Assembly (NCBI GenBank): GCA_003868215.1
Contig: QWDQ01000003.1
Coordinates: forward strand, 186,001 to 250,000
Origin: Pseudophaeomoniella oleicola
Taxonomy: Eukaryota > Ascomycota > Eurotiomycetes > Phaeomoniellales > Phaeomoniellaceae
Reading direction: 5' to 3'
Length of the DNA stretch: 64,000 bases
Part shown: in pieces, positions 56,966 to 64,000 of the stretch
How positions within the stretch are numbered: position 1 is the first letter of the stretch
Layout of the letters: each line of letters begins with the position of its first letter
Made by a program: the position numbers and the translations under genes
The notes under the pieces: generated by a model
Database searches by the model: none
Told to the model about the DNA's origin: nothing
Seen by the model: the letters and a program-made list of their open reading frames with translations, nothing else

Positions 56966-57982
56966 GGTCACATCAGAGTTGCGTCTTGAGCGATCCCTTC
57001 TGGCAGAGCTGGTCTCGGTGATTTGCTAATCCCTATGCCTTTTGACTTGGCAGTCAGAGGTATGTTATCGATCTTATTTGTGAGCAGCGTAGCAACATTA
57101 TGGGGACTTCTCCGGATAGAGTGAGGACTAGGTACTACGTGGTAGTACGAGTGGAGAGGTGAAGGTGGAGGCCGAGGGAAGGCGACTGCTACCAACCAGG
57201 ATGTGGAGAATCCGGGGTATCCCTACAACATCACCCAATAGCACACCAAGCCAAAGCGAATTCTACACCTCGAGTCTTTACAATGCATGGCAGACATCTC
57301 ATTAGAAGAAGATTTTATAGGATTCGTGCTGCTATTGAATAACACCACAAGAAACGTTATCCTGGAATATGTCCCTCGAGAGCACGAGGATCCTAAGTTC
57401 GCTAATAGTACAAAGACCTACACTCCATGATCTTGTTACGTCGCACGCTATCGGACTCCCCTTCTTGATCACCACGACTAAAGCATACCATGGGATGCAT
57501 CCAATAGTACGCGCCGTACAACCTTCGCCATTGACCAACAGCACCAATGTGACCATGGAACAGTATACTTGATGTCTCCTCTCGAACGCTCGTAGGTTGT
57601 TCTCGTGAAAACGATGGCTCGGCGGTCTCACGCTGAATGATCGCTCAATCAGCTCAATTATGTGTTGTATTGGTCCGCCATGCTAAGCTAGATCAACAGC
57701 GCTTCGAACGCATTGTCTTGCCCTGTTGCACGCAAGTTCAGGTAACAATCTTCTGCAGTCATGGCAGAATCTAATCTTTCAGCAGGAGCTTATCTGCATC
57801 GCCGTGCCTAGCTGACGGTGATTCGAAGGCATTTTGAGTCGCCCATTTAGCCAGGTGCACATCTCCACATGGCCGAGAGCGTCCGTACCGATGATTGTTG
57901 TCTCAAAACATATATCCGAGATAGTGGTATAGGTTGCCGAATTAAATCTGCATTGTAGAATATCCGTGCATCCGATTTTCGT
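56966..57982. other. Gene-free stretch of 1 kb
   Basis: Upstream of HMG-CoA lyase and downstream of SDE2, both on the minus strand. Contains TAGGTACTACGTGGTAGTACG near 57128-57148, an imperfect palindrome related to the TACTACGTAGTA family. No gene recognised. Confidence 0.55.
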
Positions 57983-58882
57983 TCACACTTTCGCTTTGCC
58001 TTTGTCCGTTGAGGTCGCTTCCTCTGCCTCTGAGTCGCTCATGTACTCTTCGTCATCGTCATCAAATCCCACAAAGCGTCTTTGCGCCGGTGCGTTCTGC
58101 TTTGCTGTAAATGCAGTATGAGATTCTCCCTCAGAATCATCCAAGTCGCTTTCGTCTTCACTAGGACTTCCTGAATTGCTGTCACCGCTTCCGCTTGCCT
58201 CACCTGCACTGCTTGAACTGCCTCCAACGAGCTCTGGCCCGCCAAGGGTATCTCTCCAATCACCACTGGCCATGGCCTTTCGAACAGCTTCCCTGGCTCT
58301 TTCTGCGACCTCTTCCTTATCATCAACCCATTCTTCACTGAGGCCTTTGCCTCTGGCGCCTTTCCTCAACTCTTCTTCTCTTTTTTCAGCAGCTTCAATT
58401 ACTGTTTGCCACCTTTTCTTTCGCTCCTCTTTTTCCCTCGCTTCCATTTCAGGTTTGATGGCCAGATACTCCGCAAGGTTCTTTGCTTCGGTTATTGTAC
58501 GTAGCCTTCGGCCATCGAGATTACGGCTTGATCCGTTTTGTTCGCCAGCTGTACGCTTTTTGCGAGAGGACATGCGCCCACCAGCTGCACGTAGTTGTGA
58601 TCCGAAACCACCTTTGCCACCACAGAGCGGAACAGACAGACGAAGAGAGACGAGATTAGAGCCATCTCGAGCAAGTGATGTCAACAGATTGTCAGATGGT
58701 GCAATGTGCTCGTTGGATGGCGTTGAAAGAAGGACACGTGAATTGAAGTTGGGCGGCAGAATGTCGTTGATTCGATCGCAGAGATCGGTGAAGGTTGCAG
58801 ATGGCGGGAATGAGATTGAGGTCGTCGTTGGCAGACCCAGTCCAGGAAAAGAGCTGAGCAAAATATTTGTAGAGGGCGACAT
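57983..58882 (-). CDS. sde2: SDE2-like protein with N-terminal ubiquitin-like domain
   Basis: Single exon, 299 residues from ATG at 58882. Residues 1-87 form a diverged ubiquitin fold, and the next residues are CGGKGGFGSQLRAAGGRMS: the Gly88-Gly89 pair followed by Lys90-Gly-Gly is the known processing site of Sde2 proteins. In fission yeast a deubiquitinase cuts here and the Sde2 fragment starting with Lys joins the spliceosome to help excise certain introns; it is then removed by the N-degron route. A conserved block DGRRLRTITEAKNLAEYL follows, then a coiled coil (about 145-205), and an acidic Ser/Glu/Asp-rich C-terminus. Length is in the usual range. It shares a 290-bp divergent promoter with eS10. 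Confidence 0.9.
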   Translation of the reverse strand: MSPSTNILLSSFPGLGLPTTTSISFPPSATFTDLCDRINDILPPNFNSRVLLSTPSNEHIAPSDNLLTSLARDGSNLVSLRLSVPLCGGKGGFGSQLRAAGGRMSSRKKRTAGEQNGSSRNLDGRRLRTITEAKNLAEYLAIKPEMEAREKEERKKRWQTVIEAAEKREEELRKGARGKGLSEEWVDDKEEVAERAREAVRKAMASGDWRDTLGGPELVGGSSSSAGEASGSGDSNSGSPSEDESDLDDSEGESHTAFTAKQNAPAQRRFVGFDDDDEEYMSDSEAEEATSTDKGKAKV

Positions 58883-59173
58883 GGTGCCTGGTATTGTCTC
58901 GCAATGTATCCCAGATGATGTGAGGGAGTAACGACGAGGTGCAGTAGAAAGTTAAAGTGGAGGTTGAAGATAGGATATCATCGCGAGCACGTGATCTATT
59001 ACATAATCAGTAATTGATCTTGGCGCTCTGTGGAGCAACGCTAAGATTTCCCACATCCCACAAAACGAATATCGAGACTTGCGACAACACTTTCTTCAAC
59101 CTCTCGACACCCACCAATCGACAACTTCCAGCATTGTAGACGATTCCCCGAAGTACGCCAGGAACTCGTCACG
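58883..59173. promoter_or_regulatory. Divergent promoter SDE2 / eS10 with eS10 5' leader
   Basis: 291 bp between divergent start codons, covering both promoters and the eS10 leader. No strong TATA box. Nothing else seen. Confidence 0.55.
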
Positions 59174-59817
59174 ATGTAAGTTACCCATCGCGATCCTTGA
59201 ACTCGAAACTCTTTCGCGCAATCCCGATGCTGGCGTTCAGGAACTGACATTGATTTTCCTCCTAGGCTTATCCCAAAGGCCGACCGCAAGAAGATCCATG
59301 AGTACCTCTTCCGTGAGGGTGTACTCGTGGCCAAGAAGGACTTCAACCTTCCAAAGCACCCGGAGATCGACACCAAGAACCTCTTTGTACGTTATCCGAC
59401 CTCTTCAGATTTATCAAACGTCGACAGTGTTTCCTAACATTTCCTTCCATATAGGTCATCAAGGCGGCTCAATCCCTTACCTCCCGCGGTTACTTGAAGA
59501 CCCAATTCTCATGGCAATACTACTACTACACCCTCACCCCAGAGGGTCTTGACTACCTCCGAGAATGGCTTCACCTACCAGCCGAGATCGTGCCAGCAAC
59601 CCACATCAAGCAGCAACGCTCGCACGCTCCTCCTCGTGGTCTGATGGGCGGTGACGAACGTCCACGTGGTGGTGGCCGTGGTGGACCAAGGGGTGACCGT
59701 GAAGGTGGATACAGACGCCGTGACGCCGAGAACAAGGAAGGTGGTGCTCCAGGTGAATTCCAGCCAAGCTTCCGTGGTGGCTTCGGTCGTGGCCGTGGTG
59801 CTGCTCCTCCATCTTAG
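59174..59817 (+). CDS. rps10: 40S ribosomal protein eS10
   Basis: Three exons (59174-59175, 59266-59386, 59455-59817; introns of 90 and 68 bp) give 161 residues. The start codon is itself split: exon 1 supplies AT and exon 2 supplies G, so that [20 protein letters not shown] results. The frame then runs through [34 protein letters not shown] and [20 protein letters not shown], the winged-helix body of eS10, ending in an Arg/Gly-rich tail ([14 protein letters not shown] and [13 protein letters not shown]) likely to be methylated. eS10 sits at the head of the small ribosomal subunit near the mRNA entry. Introns near the start of ribosomal protein genes are common in fungi. Expected high expression. 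Confidence 0.96.
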
Positions 59818-60644
59818 ATGGCAGTCGAGCTTTTGCAATCCCTGTACACCTTGTTTCTCTCTTGTGCTGCTGCACCCTGTCTTCTCAAGTAGTAGTAGTA
59901 GCAGGCGCAGCGATCTGCAGCACCAAAGGAAAAAGGGCAAAACGGTAGATACAAAAGACGAAGAAGGCATGGATACTATACAGATCTCTGTACATATCCC
60001 ACTGCTCTACATCTAAATCAAAATCAAACATCAAGAATCCGATTTTTCTCTCATTCCCTCATTGCCCAGTGATAGTACCTCGCCCCTCTGCTCTCCGTAG
60101 CCCTGTTACCCTCTCCTCAGAAAATCCCCTCCATCCATCCATCCGTTTGTTTGGTTCGTTCGTTGGTATCAGTAACAGCAGCTTGCATGCGTGCATGAAT
60201 CCTCGACCTTCTTCTGTCCTTCTCCAACCCTTTCATTCGTTCTACACTACATACATCACCGATCCCGGTTATACCAAAAGTAGTCATTTCCTATCCTATC
60301 CACTGTGAAGCAAGATTTCAAGGACAAAAGTCGGATCTCAAGTCTGGGGACATAGTCTTTTGATACGTGGATTGGTTGAATTCGGAAGTATACAATTTTT
60401 TGTGTAAACGAGAGCGTTAGCTAACTACCTAGCCGCGGGGGTATCACCTCAAGACAAAAAGACAAAAACAGAAAAAAGACACTGAAGGAGACTAAATAAG
60501 CACATGAAAAGAGTAAGAACCAAACGGTGTAGATGATAGCCAAACGATGGTGGTGGGTTTTTGGTTTCCGGATTTCCTCAACTCGTTTTCCGTTGCCGTT
60601 TGCGATTATGTGGTCTCTTCTTCCAATTCTGGCCCTCGTTCAGA
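59818..60644. other. Convergent intergenic region (eS10 / stomatin)
   Basis: Holds the eS10 3' region, which is AT-rich beyond 60000, and the stomatin 3' region. Only simple-sequence scraps (AGTAGTAGTAGTAGC at about 59890) are seen. Confidence 0.6.
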
Positions 60645-61831
60645 CTAGATGTTCTCAACATTCCTGGCATTTACAGCTTGTTGAAACCCGTCTGCTTTGT
60701 CACCCTCGAATGGGTTGCTTCCACTTCCATTCCCGTATCGAGAAGGGCCTTCACCGGCCTGATCGGCAATTGCCATCTGTTGTTGAACAGTCTGGTTCGT
60801 CGCCGGCAGGAAGATGACTTTACTGTTGGCTGTCTTAGCCATGGCTTGCATTGCTTCAAGGTATCTGATCTGCATGGCTGGAGCACTTGACAGGATATCG
60901 GCAGCTTGACGCATGAGTTTGGCGCTTTCGACTTCCGCACGAGCGGCAATGACTTTAGATTCACCGATACGCTTGGACTGAGCGGCCATCGACAAGGAAT
61001 CTTGGAGGTCGTTGGAGAAAATGATGTCTTTGATCAACATTGACTCGACTTGAACACCCCAGCCCATGGCAACATCTTCGATGATTTCACCAATAGACTG
61101 GGCGATCTCCTCGCGACGCTCGATAACGTCCTGAAGAACGCGAGCACCGACGACATGACGAAGGGTTGTCTGCGTACGTTCGACTAGAGCTTGGCGAATG
61201 TTGGAGATACCGAAGGCAGCCTTGTGGGGTGAGGTAATGTGGTAGTAGATAACGGAGGTAAGATTGAGGGTCACGTTATCTTTGGTCATACACACTCTAA
61301 AACAGAAGGTCAGATTAGACGAACAGAAAAAGGTGAAGCTCGAGCGGTCTAACTTACTGTCGTGGCACCTCAACAATTTGGATCTTGACATCGACCTGGA
61401 TGAGCTTCTCCGAAAGAGGATTAATCTTGACCAGACCGGGATCGACTGCTCGATAGAATTTCCCGAACTTGGTGACAAGACCGACATTTCCTTGGTCGAC
61501 TGGCTTGTATGGGTTGGGGCAACAAATGCAGCATGGAACAGCGCCCAGGAATCCGACGCAGGAACCCAGGTTGTTGACTAAATAGTTGTAAGCCGTCAGT
61601 CATTGCTCACCGATCATCATTGGCAGAGCACTTACTCATCGAACCGTACCAGCCATGGGTTTCGACGTCGCTATCGCCAAATAATGTTTGCGCATAAGAT
61701 GGCTGGAGATCCTCGCGCCTTGGAGGCTGCACTTTCACGATACCGCTGCCATTCTGGGGGCGGAAACCAGTTGGGTTCACGGGTGCTTTGCCATTTGTGG
61801 TGGGCGTTGATTCGCGGGTTGGGGAACTCAT
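60645..61831 (-). CDS. Stomatin-like SPFH-domain membrane protein
   Basis: Three exons (61831-61636, 61577-61358, 61296-60645; introns of 58 and 61 bp) give 355 residues. The start is MSSPTRESTPTTNG. A membrane-reentrant Cys-rich segment (GSCVGFLGAVPCCICCPNP) suggests palmitoylation, as in stomatins. The SPFH/band-7 domain follows: GNVGLVTKFGKFYRAVDPGL, QVDVKIQIVEVPRQ, LNLTSVIYYHI, AFGISNIRQALVERTQTTLR and GWGVQVESMLIKDIIFSNDL, then the coiled coil and SKVIFLPATNQ. Stomatin relatives form large oligomeric rings on membranes and regulate ion channels or mitochondrial quality control. This fungal form could act at the plasma membrane, vacuole or mitochondrion; the location is not shown. It differs from prohibitins, which lack the Cys-rich hairpin. 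Confidence 0.9.
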
Positions 61832-63221
61832 ATTGAAGTGATGCGATAGATTGGGGCTCAAAGCGCGATGTTTGCTTCAGTCGTAGGGCTTGACGATGAT
61901 TGATCGCAAGAATTCAGTTTGCGACGAAATGTATGCGAATGTAGCTGGGATTTGCCACTTCCGGGAGTAGAGATATTGCAGTTGCAGATATGCGGGGTAT
62001 CACGATGGTAGGTGGTCAATTGCAACAAAGCGATGCCGATTGGGATAGGACAACGTTTAGTTATATATCACTGGTAATGAATATGATCTCTTTCAGTCAG
62101 ATGCGATCGGTGGAGATGAGGCGAGGATGAAGTTAAATGGTGAAACCGAGGGAGTTTGAAAGGAGTCGTGACGCATTACTTATATCCCATTGGGAAGCGC
62201 AGCCTTGAACATACAGAATCGTCTTATCCAAATTCGGGTCAGGTCATTCACATGTGATTGACGACGTATCGATACAGTATCAGTATCAGTAACCAATAAC
62301 CAATAACCAATATCTCCAGTTCTATGGAGGCGGGCACTTTGGGGTTTACTGGGTCTCCTGTTCTGCTAATTATCTGCCTTCCCTTTCTCCACGTTGGATC
62401 TTCGTTCCTCATTTCTATTTTCATTTCATTTGCTCTTTTCGGGTACTACAGTAGATCGTTTACCGGCAGTGACGAGATTGTTGGCTTCTGTGTTATTCTT
62501 AGGGACAACAGATAATCTAGCTCGCTGATATAGTTTGCAAGGAGTCTGCCTTTGCTTGATCAACGGTTCTCGTTCTGCGCGATTAATCTAATACCTGATA
62601 CTAACGTCGTTCTTGTCTTCTGACTTCAAAATAGCGCAATCGTTGATGGACAAGGCAGATCGATCTGACAGATACTCATTCAGAGAGGTCGTTTAGAAGC
62701 GTAGGTCGCTCGCTAGGTCTAGACCCGGCCTCTGGCGCCGACGGTTGTGCAAAGAAACGGGACAACTATCACAGATAATGCGGCACCAAACATCCGAGAA
62801 AGAGCAAGGGAGAGAGATAACAGTGAGAGCTCTCGAGTGACATGGGTAGAATTGCTGCAGATACGAAGCATTGATACTACCTAATCAAGGCAAGTACATT
62901 AGGTATGGAGATCGGTAAGGTAGATAGATGCCTACCTTACCTAGGTAGTCAAGCGATATACTTTAGGTATTGAATCCTCTGAGAGAAGGCTGTGTCGAGA
63001 TGTGAGAGAGGTATCCAGATAGCACATTTCACAAAGAAGCCAGTCAGTAATCTTCTGACTACCTAAGGTAGGTACCTAATTCACAGTAACTCCTCAATAC
63101 CTCATCCCATACACAAGGTAACTAGTACCCAAAGTCCCGCATGCGCTTAGCACGCCAATAGTCACGAGTGAAGGAAGCGCACTACAAAGAGTTCCTCCTC
63201 AAATCAGCCTAACGAGGCGAT

Positions 63222-63247
63222 GCATCATCATCATCATCATCATCATC
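63222..63247. repeat. (CAT)n microsatellite
   Basis: About eight CAT units. Its reverse complement is the ATG run at 63578-63611, so the pair forms an inverted repeat about 330 bp apart. Confidence 0.93.
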
Positions 63248-63558
63248 CTTTGTCCACTAAATATGGACATAATTAGAATCTAGGTATCTCGCAGGATGTA
63301 AGTTACATCAGGTAAGCACCGACTACTTTCCAGGGCAGATAAATGTTACATTTCCCTTGATTACCTCACCATTTGCTTCTTACTTGATATTTCAGGTCGG
63401 AACTCGTATACCTGTAGTAAGTGTATAACGATTCGTTGTTCATCTTACCTCCATAGGTAAGGTATGTGTACCTAGGTACCTAGATACCTATGTAGATAGT
63501 TTGTACGAATAAGATCGGGTTGAAGTCCGTTTTGAACTGCTAGATAATCAAGCGAAGG

Positions 63559-63570
63559 TACTACGTAGTA
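63559..63570. repeat. TACTACGTAGTA palindrome
   Basis: Perfect 12-bp palindrome, same core as at 29128-29139 and inside 44052-44067. Confidence 0.9.
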
Positions 63571-63576
63571 GAAGGT

Positions 63577-63577
<1 letters not shown>

Positions 63578-63611
<34 letters not shown>
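63578..63611. repeat. (ATG)n microsatellite
   Basis: About eleven ATG/GAT units without breaks, complementary to the CAT run at 63222-63247. Confidence 0.93.
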
Positions 63612-63764
63612 CCTTACGTCCAAGCAATACTACGTATAATTAATATTACGTAGAACACCTGATCTCTCGCTCGTATTCGCAGCAGCCCCTCCTCCCTCCC
63701 CTCCCTCCACATGCACTCGATTTAGTACGCACTTACTAATATTACATAACCCAAAATACATCTG

Positions 63765-63784
63765 CGGGGATGGGGGGGGGGGGG
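63765..63784. repeat. Poly-G tract
   Basis: GGGGA followed by about 13 G residues, T-flanked. A quadruplex-capable run in AT-rich intergenic DNA; the exact length may be an assembly artefact. Confidence 0.85.
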
Positions 63785-64000
63785 TTTGATTGGATCCAGA
63801 TTTCCAGCAAGGCCGTACCTACCTCGCTACATAGGTAGTCGCATTCCTCCTCAATCGAATTATCATACTACCGATCTGCTTATCACGTACGAGGACAAGA
63901 GTGACTTCTCTCTCGCCACCATCCTTGATGTTGTTCATGCTCTCCCCTAATGAGGTTTTACAGCGGAGTTCTATGGTCAGCAATGTGCCTTATCGTTGCC

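Larger units (their letters stand above)
61832..64000. other. Gene-free 2.2-kb end with simple repeats
   Basis: Upstream of the stomatin-like gene and running to the window edge. It contains AGGTA/ACCTAGGT clusters (62931-62948, 63059-63080, 63455-63498), a CAT run, an ATG run, a poly-G tract and a TACTACGTAGTA palindrome. No gene is recognised; the 63-codon frame at 62324-62515 has no support. Confidence 0.65.

Overview
The window is nuclear DNA from a filamentous ascomycete (Pezizomycotina). The evidence is short GT-AG introns (about 47-130 bp) inside most genes, fungal-only families (PDR transporter, AcuM-type Zn2Cys6 regulator, DUF3505-type zinc-finger factor, Sds3, GEP3, CENP-Q/Fta7), both-strand gene packing with gaps of a few hundred bases, and no prokaryotic operon signals. 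I cannot fix the order or genus from sequence alone. About 26 protein genes are supported. No tRNA, rRNA, CRISPR array, intact transposon or virus-like element was recognised.

Layout. 0-12 kb: the 3' end of SEC18/NSF on the plus strand, then four minus-strand genes: an amidase, a mitochondrial carnitine/acylcarnitine carrier, a hybrid histidine kinase (PAS-PAS-HisKA-HATPase-REC) and a GAF-domain protein. 12-21 kb: a small membrane protein, an NTF2-like protein with a repeat-bearing tail, an Arp10/Arp11 dynactin subunit, and a divergently transcribed GEN1/YEN1 Holliday-junction resolvase. 21.5-35 kb looks more accessory: a CmcJ/AsaB-like oxidoreductase, a small Cys-rich protein, a DUF3505/fungal transcription factor, a ToxD-like zinc-independent MDR reductase, a decayed APH-type phosphotransferase pseudogene, and a full-size PDR (ABCG) transporter.

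35-49 kb: an Sds3-like histone-deacetylase subunit, the meiotic SPO22/ZIP4 gene broken by many introns, an AcuM/RDS2-type gluconeogenesis regulator whose zinc cluster is spread over four exons, a CENP-Q/Fta7 kinetochore protein and a bHLH factor. 49-62 kb: a 14-TM MFS transporter, GEP3 (circularly permuted mitochondrial GTPase), HMG-CoA lyase, SDE2, ribosomal protein eS10 (start codon split by an intron) and a stomatin-family protein. 62-64 kb is gene-free, rich in simple repeats and small palindromes.

Functional links are mostly those of a normal housekeeping stretch. Three genes belong to fatty-acid/two-carbon catabolism (carnitine carrier, AcuM-like regulator, HMG-CoA lyase), but they are tens of kb apart and the association may be chance. 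The 21.5-35 kb stretch (oxygenase-like enzyme, regulator, reductase, efflux pump, decayed kinase-like gene) is the best candidate for an undescribed small metabolic or detoxification locus; it lacks a recognisable PKS or NRPS. Exon boundaries below were worked out by hand from splice signals and reading-frame continuity and may be off by a base in places.
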